From Pedobacter ginsengisoli (GTDB lineage Bacteria > Bacteroidota > Bacteroidia > Sphingobacteriales > Sphingobacteriaceae), in assembly GCF_002736205.1 (NCBI RefSeq), contig NZ_CP024091.1, positions 4,399,555 through 4,463,554 on the forward strand: a stretch of DNA of 64,000 nucleotides, given 5' to 3'. The notes beneath the pieces were generated by a model, which saw only the letters and a list, made by a program, of their open reading frames with translations, was not told where the DNA came from and did no database searches. A program made the translations under genes and the position numbers. This document shows, one piece after another, positions 43,845-52,415 of the stretch. Position 1 is the stretch's first letter, and each line of letters opens with the position of its first letter.

Positions 43845-44417
43845 TTATTTTGCCTGAACAAACTCCAGGTTCAAAACTATTTTAACATCTTTAGCTACGC
43901 CCATTCCACTTGGATCGTACTTTATGTTGTAATCCAAACGATTAATGGTCGTCTGTGCTGAAAATCCTGCTTTGGTGTTTCCCTGCTGATCTTTAGCAGT
44001 TCCACCATACACTACGCTGAATTTTACATCTTTGGTTACATCACGGATTGTAAGTTTTCCACTCAATTCGTAGTTGTTCCCTTTCAGCTTTTTGAATGAT
44101 GTGCTTTCGAAAGTCATATATGGAAACCCTTCAGCATTAAAGAAATCATCAGATTTTAAGTGCTTATCGCGAGGCTCAACACTTGTAGAAATGCTATTTA
44201 CATCAACCGAAAAGCTAATTTTTGCATCTGTTAAATCTGCTTTAGCTGCAGTGACTGCGCCATCAAATTTTTTAAATGATCCGTCTACAAAAGAGATTCC
44301 CATATGTTTTACTGAGAAATTCACAAATGAGTGCATTGGATCTACTGTCCACTTTGTTTGTGCGAAAGACGCAACACTGATTGAAATTGCAACCAGAAAT
44401 AAAAATACCTTCTTCAT
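43845..44417 (-). CDS. YceI family periplasmic protein
   Basis: A 190-residue lipocalin-like protein. A signal peptide ends at ASFAQ (about residue 20). The mature protein has the full YceI pattern: WTVDPMHSFVNFSVKHMGIS, SVDVNSISTSVEPRDKHLKS and LTIRDVTKDVKFSV. Relatives bind long isoprenoid chains. Its own -7 box lies 23 bases upstream. Confidence 0.94.
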   Translation of the reverse strand: MKKVFLFLVAISISVASFAQTKWTVDPMHSFVNFSVKHMGISFVDGSFKKFDGAVTAAKADLTDAKISFSVDVNSISTSVEPRDKHLKSDDFFNAEGFPYMTFESTSFKKLKGNNYELSGKLTIRDVTKDVKFSVVYGGTAKDQQGNTKAGFSAQTTINRLDYNIKYDPSGMGVAKDVKIVLNLEFVQAK

Positions 44418-44439
44418 AATTTTTTGAGTTATTAATTTA

Positions 44440-44447
44440 CAAAATTA
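44440..44447 (-). promoter_or_regulatory. yceI promoter -7 box
   Basis: Minus-strand TAATTTTG matches TAnnTTTG, 22 bases before the ATG at 44417. Confidence 0.5.
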
Positions 44448-44539
44448 CATCCGTCTTCCTTAATGGATATTGATGTATGATAAGAAAGATAATCAATAAA
44501 ATTGACCTGAGCCGCATTTCAATAAAGCCATTTTTAACT

Positions 44540-44547
44540 TACCTTAG
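44540..44547 (+). promoter_or_regulatory. Possible -7 box for the cyclophilin operon
   Basis: TACCTTAG differs from TAnnTTTG at one base and lies 17 bases before the ATG at 44565. Confidence 0.35.
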
Positions 44548-44564
44548 CTTCAAAGTAATTACTA

Positions 44565-45248
44565 ATGAACAAAATTCTTACCTTAATCCTATGTCTGGCT
44601 TTTTTATCTGGCTTTGCTGCAAGGCCAAAACACCAATACATTAAAATAAAAACCGATATGGGCGAATGTATTATTATGTTGTATAATGAAACCCCGAAAC
44701 ATCGCGATAACATTATATCTCTTATTAGAAAACACGTTTACGAAGGCACCTTATTTCATAGGGTGATTAGGGATTTTATGATTCAGGGTGGTGATCCGGA
44801 TTCAAAAAAAGCAAAACAAGGAGACTTATTAGGGGATGGATCACTAGGCTATACTATTCCGGCAGAATTTAGAGATAGTCTGTTTCATAAAAAAGGGGTA
44901 CTCGCTGCCGCTAGAGACAATAATCCGGAAAAGGCATCAAGCGGGTCTCAGTTTTACATTGTTCAGGGTAAAAAATTTACCGATGAAGGGCTGGATTCAT
45001 TAGAAGAGAACCGCCTTCATTTCAAAATCCCTGTTTGGCAGAGAGAAATATATAAAAGCATAGGTGGCGCCCCTCATTTAGACAGGAACTACACTGTTTT
45101 TGGAGAGGTTATCTCAGGCTTAGATATGGTTGATAAAATTGCCTCTGTTGCAAGAGATTCAAACGACCGTCCTGTTGTTGATGTGAAAATGTCAGTTTCC
45201 GTTTTAAAAAGACGTGCAGCTAAAAAGTTAGAAAAACAAATTAATTAA
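44565..45248 (+). CDS. Peptidyl-prolyl cis-trans isomerase, cyclophilin type, exported
   Basis: A 227-residue cyclophilin with a signal peptide (MNKILTLILCLAFLSGFAA). The core has ETPKHRDNIISLIRKHVYEG, TLFHRVIRDFMIQGGDP (catalytic Arg-Phe-Met-Gln) and SSGSQFYIVQGK. An insert at about 140-175 (ENRLHFKIPVWQREIYKS) is typical of the Bacteroidota form. It would help fold periplasmic or outer-membrane proteins. First gene of an operon with xth, hutI and hutG. Confidence 0.93.
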   Translation: MNKILTLILCLAFLSGFAARPKHQYIKIKTDMGECIIMLYNETPKHRDNIISLIRKHVYEGTLFHRVIRDFMIQGGDPDSKKAKQGDLLGDGSLGYTIPAEFRDSLFHKKGVLAAARDNNPEKASSGSQFYIVQGKKFTDEGLDSLEENRLHFKIPVWQREIYKSIGGAPHLDRNYTVFGEVISGLDMVDKIASVARDSNDRPVVDVKMSVSVLKRRAAKKLEKQIN

Positions 45249-45264
45249 TCCAGCAATATATTTT

Positions 45265-46035
45265 ATGAAGATTATATCTTACAATGTTAATGGCATCCGC
45301 TCGGCATCAACCAAAAACTTTTTTGGATGGTTACAGGCCACTGATGCTGATATGGTTTGTTTACAGGAAGTTAAGGCTTTACCTTCTCAGATTCCTGATA
45401 TACTATCCTTAATTGAGCAGCTGGGATATCATCATTACTGGTTTCCTGCTGAGAAAAAAGGCTATAGCGGTGTGGCTATATTAACCCGGATTAAGCCAAA
45501 TCACGTTGAGTACGGTTGCGGGGAAGAGTGGATAGACAAAGAAGGGCGCATTTTAAGGGCTGATTTTAACGACTTCTCTTTAATGAGCCTCTATATGCCA
45601 TCGGGATCAAGTGGAGACGAGAGACAAGTTAAAAAGTACGAATTCATGCGTTTCTTCGATACATATATTGCCGAGCTACGCAAAGAATGCCCTAATTTGA
45701 TTATTTCGGGCGATTATAACATTTGTCATACCGCTATCGACATACATAACCCTAAATCAAATGCAAATTCTTCTGGCTTCTTACCTGAAGAACGCGAGTG
45801 GATGGAATTGTTTTTAAATAATGGCTTTATAGATACTTTTAGGCATTTTAATAAAGACCCGCATCATTATACTTGGTGGAGTTTCAGAGCAAATTCCAGA
45901 GCTAAGAATCTTGGATGGCGTATTGACTATCATCTGGCAACCCAGCCTCTATTAAATAAGCTTAAAAAGGTTACAATTCTTCCAGATGCCGTCCATTCCG
46001 ATCATTGCCCTGTGCTATTGGAGTTAAACCCCTAA
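45265..46035 (+). CDS. xth: Exodeoxyribonuclease III
   Basis: A 256-residue AP endonuclease/3'-5' exonuclease of base excision repair. It has ISYNVNGIRSA, DMVCLQEVKAL (metal Glu), SLYMPSGS, IISGDYNICHTAID (catalytic Asp and Asn) and AVHSDHCPVLLEL (Asp-His). Length and motifs are normal. It starts 16 bases after the cyclophilin gene and 3 bases before hutI. Confidence 0.95.
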   Translation: MKIISYNVNGIRSASTKNFFGWLQATDADMVCLQEVKALPSQIPDILSLIEQLGYHHYWFPAEKKGYSGVAILTRIKPNHVEYGCGEEWIDKEGRILRADFNDFSLMSLYMPSGSSGDERQVKKYEFMRFFDTYIAELRKECPNLIISGDYNICHTAIDIHNPKSNANSSGFLPEEREWMELFLNNGFIDTFRHFNKDPHHYTWWSFRANSRAKNLGWRIDYHLATQPLLNKLKKVTILPDAVHSDHCPVLLELNP

Positions 46036-46038
46036 ACC

Positions 46039-47283
46039 ATGTCGGCCCTCCTGATAACAGATATTGGCTTGCTTGTTGGCATTCATCCTAAAAACGTTCT
46101 GGTTTTAAAGGGAAGTGCCATGGGTGCTTTACCGGCAGTAAATAACGCCTGGATATTATGTGAGAGCGGATTAATAACGCGTTTTGGCAGCATGGATAAT
46201 ATTCCTACTGATCTGCCAACCTCATTAACCTCCGTTTCTGCTAACGGAGGCTACGTTTTCCCTTCATGGTGCGATTCACACACTCATATTGTGTTTGCCT
46301 CCTCACGAGAAGAGGAATTTGAAATGAAAATTCAGGGAAAGAGCTATGAAGAAATAGCCGCAGCAGGAGGTGGAATTTTAAACTCGGCTCACAAGCTTCA
46401 AAAAGTATCAGAAGATTCTTTGTTTGAAAGCGCCTCTATGAGGTTAAACGACATGATTAAGTTAGGAACCGGAGCTGTTGAAATTAAAAGCGGCTACGGT
46501 CTGACTGTTGATAGTGAATTAAAAATGCTCCGGGTAATCAAGCGTATCAAAGAGGCTTTTAAAATTCCCGTTAAAGCTTCTTTCCTTGCAGCACATACTT
46601 ATCCGGAAAATTATAAAAACGACCATAACGCATACATTCAGCTAATTGTTGATAAAATGCTTCCACAGATTGCGGATGAAGGTCTGGCAGATTACATGGA
46701 CGTGTTTTGCGAAAAAGGCTTTTTTTCGGTAGATGAAACAGATAAACTTTTAGATGTCGCAGCAAAATATGGATTACCTCCTAAAATTCATGCAAACCAA
46801 TTGTCTATTTCAGGAGGCGTTCAGGTTGGAGTAAAGCACAATGCAGTCTCGGTAGATCACCTTGAGGTTACTGACAAAGAAGCGGTTAGATGTTTAAGTA
46901 AAAGCAATACTATTGCTACCCTTCTTCCATCCTGCTCCCTGTTCCTCGGCATCCCCTTTGCTAACGCACGCAACCTAATAGATGCCGATATTCCCGTAGC
47001 CTTAGCTTCTGATTTTAATCCTGGATCTACTCCTTCGGGCAACATGAACCTCGTGGTTTCTTTAGGCTGCATCAAATTAAAGATGCTCCCAGAAGAAGCA
47101 ATTAACGCAGCCACTTTAAACGGCGCGGCTGCAATTCAGCTATCTGATATTACGGGAAGCATCGCAATTGGAAAAAAAGCAAACCTATTCATTACACGGC
47201 CAATGAGTTCACTTGCTTACCTCCCTTATAGTTTTGGGCAGTCGCAAATAGAAAAAGTAGTTTTAAATGGAGAAATATATTAA
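46039..47283 (+). CDS. hutI: Imidazolonepropionase
   Basis: A 414-residue amidohydrolase, third step of histidine breakdown, opening imidazolone-5-propionate to N-formimino-L-glutamate. Metal ligands are in CDSHTHIVFA, then AAHTYPENYK, KIHANQLSISGG and ASDFNPGSTPSGNM. GTGAVEIKSGYGLT is the HutI signature. It overlaps hutG by 1 base. hutH and hutU are not in the window, so the pathway is split. Confidence 0.95.
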   Translation: MSALLITDIGLLVGIHPKNVLVLKGSAMGALPAVNNAWILCESGLITRFGSMDNIPTDLPTSLTSVSANGGYVFPSWCDSHTHIVFASSREEEFEMKIQGKSYEEIAAAGGGILNSAHKLQKVSEDSLFESASMRLNDMIKLGTGAVEIKSGYGLTVDSELKMLRVIKRIKEAFKIPVKASFLAAHTYPENYKNDHNAYIQLIVDKMLPQIADEGLADYMDVFCEKGFFSVDETDKLLDVAAKYGLPPKIHANQLSISGGVQVGVKHNAVSVDHLEVTDKEAVRCLSKSNTIATLLPSCSLFLGIPFANARNLIDADIPVALASDFNPGSTPSGNMNLVVSLGCIKLKMLPEEAINAATLNGAAAIQLSDITGSIAIGKKANLFITRPMSSLAYLPYSFGQSQIEKVVLNGEIY

Positions 47284-48251
47284 TGGATGGACTTCAAATT
47301 TACACCAGTAAAGACATTCTAAAATTAGTTAACACCCGCAGCGGAGAAACAAAATTAGGTCAATGCGTAGAGGTTGTTGCCTCTTTAGAAAACCTTAATA
47401 CCTCAAAAGCCCGTTTTGTTTTAGTGGGTATTCCCGAAGACATTGGAATTAGGGCCAATTATGGCCTCGCAGGGGCCTCTACAGCTTGGCATCCCACACT
47501 TAAGGCTTTGCTTAATACGCAATCTAACCGCTTTTTAAATGGTTCAGATTTAATTGTCCTCGGGCATTTTGAGTTTGCAGATCCCCAAAACAATACAATA
47601 GAAGAACTGGAGAGAAAGGTAACTGAAATTGATGGCGAAGTCTGTGCATGCATCATTAAAATTATTGACGCCGGGAAAATTCCAATCATTGTTGGAGGAG
47701 GCCATAACAATGCCTACCCCATAATCAAAGCTCTCGCCTTAGCCAAAGGGGAGTTAGCTGAAATAATCAATATAGACGCTCATGCCGACCTAAGAGAACC
47801 AATAGGACGGAACAGTGGCAATAGCTTCAGTTATGCCTTAAAAGAAGGCTATATAGCCAAGTATGGCATTTTCGGATTGCATCAGAACTACAACAATGAA
47901 GCTATTCTAAATCAAATAAAGGAAAACAAAAAAATAACTGCTGTTTTCTTTGATGATATTCTATTATCAGAGACCATTGCAACCCTCTGGAACCAACTTA
48001 TCAGTCAATTTAAAACTCCTGGCTTAGAAATTGACCTTGATAGCATAGAAAACATACTCTCAAGCGCTGCTACGCCATCTGGTTTTAGCTTAAATGAGGT
48101 AAGAAAGTTCATTCTTAGTTCGTCAAAGCAATTTGCTTATTTGCATATATGTGAAGGTGCGAGCACAATGGAAGACGGAAGAACAAGTTCTTTTACCGGA
48201 AAAAGTATTGCTTATTTAATTACTGATTTCCTGAAATCATATACAATGTGA
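47283..48251 (+). CDS. hutG: Formimidoylglutamase, arginase family
   Basis: A 322-residue arginase-fold manganese hydrolase. Metal-binding motifs are IIVGGGHNNAYP, NIDAHADLRE and LEIDLDSIEN. The position after hutI supports the last step of histidine use, giving glutamate and formamide. The usual GGGHE/D is GGGHN here, and SFDID is LEIDLD, so it is a divergent member. Its 3' end overlaps the convergent cyclo-ligase gene by 40 bases. Confidence 0.88.
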   Translation: MDGLQIYTSKDILKLVNTRSGETKLGQCVEVVASLENLNTSKARFVLVGIPEDIGIRANYGLAGASTAWHPTLKALLNTQSNRFLNGSDLIVLGHFEFADPQNNTIEELERKVTEIDGEVCACIIKIIDAGKIPIIVGGGHNNAYPIIKALALAKGELAEIINIDAHADLREPIGRNSGNSFSYALKEGYIAKYGIFGLHQNYNNEAILNQIKENKKITAVFFDDILLSETIATLWNQLISQFKTPGLEIDLDSIENILSSAATPSGFSLNEVRKFILSSSKQFAYLHICEGASTMEDGRTSSFTGKSIAYLITDFLKSYTM

Positions 48252-48790
48252 GGGGTGATGCATAAATCCAGGCGGATATCATGTTCGTTCACATCCTCTA
48301 TATCATCTCCTGGCTCAAAAAATGAAATCCCCACTTTAAGAGTTCTCAAGCCTTCTAAAAACCTATCATAAAACCCTTTCCCATATCCAACTCTATATCC
48401 TTTTCTATCAAAAGTCAGCAGCGGAATTATCACCATTTCTACTTCTCCTGAGTGCAATTCTCCTGTTTGAGGTTCCAGAATATTATATAGGTTCTTTTGT
48501 AAATCTTCTCTTTCCGAATAAACATAATTGCTCATTAATGCTGTTTCAAAGTCGGCTTTCGGTACAATAATTTTTATCTCCGGATGATTGTTTTTTAACC
48601 AGTCAATGAAAAGAAATGTATCAGGCTCGTTTTTTTCTGCGATGGGTAAAAAAATATGTATCGTTCTTATTTCTGAAAAATCAAACTTAGAAAAATGGGC
48701 TAATAATTGATTGGAAAGCGTGGGTATTACCGAAGGAGAGAGCGATGCTCTCTGGTTTAGCGCCAGTTTTCTTAGTTGTACCTTTTTCAT
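48212..48790 (-). CDS. 5-formyltetrahydrofolate cyclo-ligase
   Basis: A 192-residue enzyme that turns 5-formyl-THF into 5,10-methenyl-THF with ATP. It starts MKKVQLRKLALNQRASLS; a longer frame to 48844 would run through the efp terminator. The signature is PLLTFDRKGYRVGYGKGFYD near the C-terminus. It overlaps hutG tail-to-tail by 40 bases, so the two transcripts can pair. It lies downstream of the efp terminator on the same strand, so it needs its own promoter or read-through. Confidence 0.92.
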   Translation of the reverse strand: MKKVQLRKLALNQRASLSPSVIPTLSNQLLAHFSKFDFSEIRTIHIFLPIAEKNEPDTFLFIDWLKNNHPEIKIIVPKADFETALMSNYVYSEREDLQKNLYNILEPQTGELHSGEVEMVIIPLLTFDRKGYRVGYGKGFYDRFLEGLRTLKVGISFFEPGDDIEDVNEHDIRLDLCITPHIVYDFRKSVIK

Positions 48791-48799
48791 CAAAACAAA

Positions 48800-48837
48800 T
48801 ATAAAAAAAGATGGCTTCGGGAACCACTCCGAAGCCA
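48800..48837 (-). terminator. Rho-independent terminator of efp
   Basis: On the minus strand a 9-base perfect stem (TGGCTTCGG with 48812-48820) and 8-base loop are followed by TCTTTTTTTA. It ends efp just before the cyclo-ligase start. Confidence 0.88.
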
Positions 48838-48874
48838 CAATCAACCTAAACCTAAAACTAAACTATGAAAATTC

Positions 48875-49435
48875 TTATTTAACTCTTTCTACGTAATCGC
48901 CAGTACGTGTATCTATCTTAACTTTATCACCTTGATTGATAAACATTGGCACTTTTATTTCAACTCCAGTCTCTACAGTTGCATATTTTAATGCGTTTGT
49001 AGATGTATCGCCTTTAACTGCAGGCTCGGAGTACGTTATTTCTAATTCAACATGCGAAGGCGTTTGCGCCATAATAGGCTCATCACTTTCAAATGCGATG
49101 ATTACATTCATTCCTTCTTTCAAGAAGCGAACACTTTTACCAAATAATAATTTTGGAATATTAAATTGTTCGAAAGTAGCATTATCCATTACTACAAGTG
49201 CATCGCCATCTTCATACAAATATTGGTAATCGCTGGTTTCAACACGGCAAATCTCAACATCCTCATCAACACGGAATCTATATTCAACAAGTTTCCCTGT
49301 TTTTACGTTTCTCATTCTTGATTGATAAAAAGCACGTAAATTACCTGGCGTACGGTGTAAAAACTCTTCTACCTGTACTAATTCTCCGTTAAAACGAAGG
49401 ATATTACCATTTTTTACTTCTGATGCTTTTGCCAT
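48875..49435 (-). CDS. efp: Elongation factor P
   Basis: A 186-residue translation factor that rescues ribosomes stalled at polyproline. Three beta domains are present, ending GDYVERVK as in all EF-P. The domain I loop that reaches the peptidyl-transferase centre reads HRTPGNLRAF; aligned with E. coli KPGKGQAF, the tip lysine is asparagine. That removes the residue modified by EpmA or EarP. Promoter at 49481-49511 (TTG-N20-TACCTTTG); its own terminator follows. Confidence 0.95.
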   Translation of the reverse strand: MAKASEVKNGNILRFNGELVQVEEFLHRTPGNLRAFYQSRMRNVKTGKLVEYRFRVDEDVEICRVETSDYQYLYEDGDALVVMDNATFEQFNIPKLLFGKSVRFLKEGMNVIIAFESDEPIMAQTPSHVELEITYSEPAVKGDTSTNALKYATVETGVEIKVPMFINQGDKVKIDTRTGDYVERVK

Positions 49436-49480
49436 TTTATTCTGAAATTTTGCCTAAACCACCGGCCTTTTTTCGTGCCG

Positions 49481-49511
49481 CAAAGGTATAAACTATTTAT
49501 TAATTCTACAA
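49481..49511 (-). promoter_or_regulatory. efp promoter
   Basis: Minus-strand TTG (49509-49511), 20 bases, then TACCTTTG (49481-49488): a full Bacteroidota promoter, 45 bases before the ATG. Confidence 0.65.
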
Positions 49512-49591
49512 TAGTAATTTAAAAATAAATTTTTATCGGTCTTAAAGCATCAAATTGCCCGCTTTTAAACTCAATACAAATATAATTTTTG

Positions 49592-50206
49592 TTATTTATA
49601 ATTAGTTATTTGAACGAAATGGTTACAAAAGGAATACTCTACCTCCTGATTTGAACCTACAATTACAAGTCTATCAGAAGTAAAGCGTTCCATTAGCTCA
49701 TGGTACCATGTAATGCCCTGCTTATCTAAATTTGAGGTTGGCTCATCCAATAATAATATAGGAGTATCTGTGCAGCATGCCAGCACTAACTTAGTTCTCT
49801 GCTTCATTCCTGACGAGAAATACTTTAATGCTTTATCCTGCGATTTCTTTAGCCCCAGCAACTCCAAAACCATCCCCTCGTCAAAGCCTTTCTGTAATTG
49901 CTTAAACTTAAAATGAAAATCAATCGTTTCCTGAAGGGTAAACTCCTCTATCAAATCCAGATATGGGGCCGCAAAACTAATATATTTATAAATGTGGTCT
50001 ACAGCGATTTCTTTCTGACTATTATACGATATTCTGCCTTCAGAGGGAGACAAACTCCCAAGCAACACACTTAGAAATGTTGATTTCCCTGAGCCATTGG
50101 GCCCTAAGATTGCGTATTTACCGCTCGGATTAAATTGATAGTTAACACCTTTAAAAATCCACTCCTGGTTAAATCTTCGCCCAATGTCCTCTAACGTAAT
50201 TGTCAT
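49592..50206 (-). CDS. ABC transporter ATP-binding protein, lipid A operon
   Basis: A 204-residue ATPase with Walker A ILGPNGSGKST, Q-loop region ISFAAPYLDL, signature YFSSGMKQR and Walker B ILLLDEPTSNLD. It is short and no permease gene follows, so its partner is encoded elsewhere. It is the last gene of the lpx operon, 14 bases after lpxA, which suggests an envelope role; the transported substrate is unknown. A 156-base gap follows to efp. Confidence 0.9.
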   Translation of the reverse strand: MTITLEDIGRRFNQEWIFKGVNYQFNPSGKYAILGPNGSGKSTFLSVLLGSLSPSEGRISYNSQKEIAVDHIYKYISFAAPYLDLIEEFTLQETIDFHFKFKQLQKGFDEGMVLELLGLKKSQDKALKYFSSGMKQRTKLVLACCTDTPILLLDEPTSNLDKQGITWYHELMERFTSDRLVIVGSNQEVEYSFCNHFVQITNYK

Positions 50207-50220
50207 TGATCTGATATCAA

Positions 50221-51006
50221 TTAACTACCAGACCCAAAGCCCTTCATTACACCTCTGTTTGAGTTTCTTATAAAATCAACTATTTCATCACGGATCTCCG
50301 TTGGTATAAATTCTGCTTCAATCATATCCAGAGCTTTGGTAACGTTGTTATGTTTAACAAATAAAACCCTGTAAATTTCTTGTATCTCGTTAATTTTCTC
50401 AGAAGAGAAACCTCTTCTTCTCAAACCTACAGAGTTAATCCCTGCATATGAAAGGGGCTCTCTGGCGGCTTTAACATAAGGGGGGACATCCTTTCTTACC
50501 AGGGAACCCCCTGTAACAAATGCGTGGGCTCCAACTTTAACAAATTGATGAATAGCCACCAAACCCGCCAATACTACATAATTACCAATTGTGATGTGGC
50601 CAGCTAAAGTTGTGCTGTTCGAAAATATGCAGTAATCTCCAACTTCGCAATCGTGAGCAATGTGAGAATAAGCCTGAATAAGACAATTGCTGCCTATTAC
50701 AGTTTTCCATTTATCTTTTGTTCCTCTGTTTATAGTAACACACTCTCTGATGGTTGTATTATCGCCAATTTCGGCAGTAGTTACCTCTCCGGCGAACTTT
50801 AAATCCTGAGGCACACCTGAAATCACTGAGCCTGGAAAAACCCGGCAGTTCTTTCCAATGCGAGCGCCATCCATAATAACGACATTCGAACCTATCCAGG
50901 TTCCCTCACCAATCTCCACGTCCTTATGTATCACTGCAAAAGGCTCTATTACCACATTATCGGCAATTTTTGCCTGAGGGTGTATATACGCTAGGGGTTG
51001 TATCAT
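50221..51006 (-). CDS. lpxA: UDP-N-acetylglucosamine acyltransferase
   Basis: A 261-residue left-handed beta-helix enzyme, first step of lipid A synthesis, moving a 3-hydroxyacyl chain from ACP to UDP-GlcNAc. Hexapeptide repeats run from IHPQAKIADNVVIEPFAVIH onward; the catalytic His lies in IQAYSHIAHDCEVGD (about 125). The C-terminal helical cap starts GLRRRGFSSEKINEI. It overlaps the lpxC-fabZ gene by 4 bases. Confidence 0.96.
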   Translation of the reverse strand: MIQPLAYIHPQAKIADNVVIEPFAVIHKDVEIGEGTWIGSNVVIMDGARIGKNCRVFPGSVISGVPQDLKFAGEVTTAEIGDNTTIRECVTINRGTKDKWKTVIGSNCLIQAYSHIAHDCEVGDYCIFSNSTTLAGHITIGNYVVLAGLVAIHQFVKVGAHAFVTGGSLVRKDVPPYVKAAREPLSYAGINSVGLRRRGFSSEKINEIQEIYRVLFVKHNNVTKALDMIEAEFIPTEIRDEIVDFIRNSNRGVMKGFGSGS

Positions 51007-52415
51007 GTTGTCGGTTCGCTATCTTTAACTTTTATAATTTGTGCCATCATCTCCGCTTCAACAACTACTTTGCCTCCTACCATTCCAACGCCTTTCATCT
51101 GGGCAATTCCCCTTCTGATTGGTTCCATCAAATCGCATCTGAAGACAATGGTATCCCCTGGGGACACCTGAGCTCTAAAGCGTACATTATCTATTTTTAA
51201 AAACAAAGTAAGGTAATTTCTTGGATCAGGAACAGTACTCAAAACCAAAATACCTCCGGTTTGAGCCATTGCCTCAATTTGAATTACCCCAGGAAATACC
51301 GGGGCTCCAGGAAAATGCCCTTTAAAAAACTCTTCGTTCATGGTTACATTCTTAACACCAACTACGTGTGTCTTAGAAAGTTCCAATATTTTATCTATAA
51401 ATAAAAAAGGCTGCCTATGTGGTAAAATATCCATGATCTGAACCACATCATAAAGCGGCTTTACCGATGGGTCATAAACATGCTGTACCTTTTTATTTTT
51501 TTCTTTTTTGATTGCTGCTTTAATCTTTTTTGCAAAAGCAACATTTGCGGCATGACCTGGGCGGGCAGCCATAATATGGCCTTTCAAATGTATACCAACA
51601 AGCGCCAAATCACCAATCATATCTAACAATTTGTGTCTGGCAGGCTCGTTTTGATACCTTAATTCCATATTATTTAGAATTCCTTGTGGGGCAACCTCCA
51701 TAGCCTTTCTATTAAAAATAGTTGCTAAATGGTCTAATTCCTCCTTTGTAACTTCTTTATCTACAATAACTATGGCATTATTTAAATCGCCACCTTTAAT
51801 CAAGTTATTCTGTAATTGATATTCAAGTTCGTGTAAAAAGCAAAAAGTTCTGCATGATGCGATTTCTTTTTTGAACTCTGCAATACTTGAAATTCCTGCA
51901 TGCTGACTTCCTAAAACCGGTGAATTATAGTCTATCATACAGGTAAACCTGTAGTCGTCAAGTGGCATTGCAACAATTTCAACTTTTCTATCCGGCTCAG
52001 TATATGTTATATTATGTGGTATTTGAAAATACTCCCTATCAACCTCCTGTTGCTGTATTCCTGCAGCCTCAAGTGCATCTAAAAATAGAATTGCGCTACC
52101 ATCCATAATTGGTGTTTCAGGACCATCCACTTTCATAAGCACATTATCCAGATCCATTCCCACAAGCGATGCCATAACATGCTCAACGGTACTTACACTA
52201 GCTCCGTTCTGCGAAATAGTAGTCCCTCGTGCAGTATCGGTAACATTATCACAATCTGCATCCACTATTGGTGCTCCCGGCAAATCTATCCTTTGGAATT
52301 TAAATCCATGATTCTCAGGGGCCGGACAAAAAGTTAATGTGACATTTGCTCCGGTATGCAGGCCTACACCCTTTACGGAAACTTCGTTTTTAATGGTCTT
52401 TTGCTTAACGTTCAT
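51003..52415 (-). CDS. lpxC-fabZ: Bifunctional LpxC deacetylase / FabZ 3-hydroxyacyl-ACP dehydratase
   Basis: A 470-residue fusion. Residues 1 to about 310 are LpxC, the zinc deacetylase that commits to lipid A synthesis (VGLHTG, VEHVMASL zinc site, HKLLDMIGDLALVG). Residues about 320-470 are FabZ of fatty acid synthesis (LPHRQPFLFIDKI, GHFPGAPVFPGVIQIEAMAQ). Fusing these is typical of Bacteroidota and puts the two users of 3-hydroxyacyl-ACP in one protein. Start at 52415 (MNVKQKTIKNEVSVKGVGLH) gives an 11-base overlap with lpxD; a start at 52445 would add ten atypical residues. Confidence 0.96.
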   Translation of the reverse strand: MNVKQKTIKNEVSVKGVGLHTGANVTLTFCPAPENHGFKFQRIDLPGAPIVDADCDNVTDTARGTTISQNGASVSTVEHVMASLVGMDLDNVLMKVDGPETPIMDGSAILFLDALEAAGIQQQEVDREYFQIPHNITYTEPDRKVEIVAMPLDDYRFTCMIDYNSPVLGSQHAGISSIAEFKKEIASCRTFCFLHELEYQLQNNLIKGGDLNNAIVIVDKEVTKEELDHLATIFNRKAMEVAPQGILNNMELRYQNEPARHKLLDMIGDLALVGIHLKGHIMAARPGHAANVAFAKKIKAAIKKEKNKKVQHVYDPSVKPLYDVVQIMDILPHRQPFLFIDKILELSKTHVVGVKNVTMNEEFFKGHFPGAPVFPGVIQIEAMAQTGGILVLSTVPDPRNYLTLFLKIDNVRFRAQVSPGDTIVFRCDLMEPIRRGIAQMKGVGMVGGKVVVEAEMMAQIIKVKDSEPTT

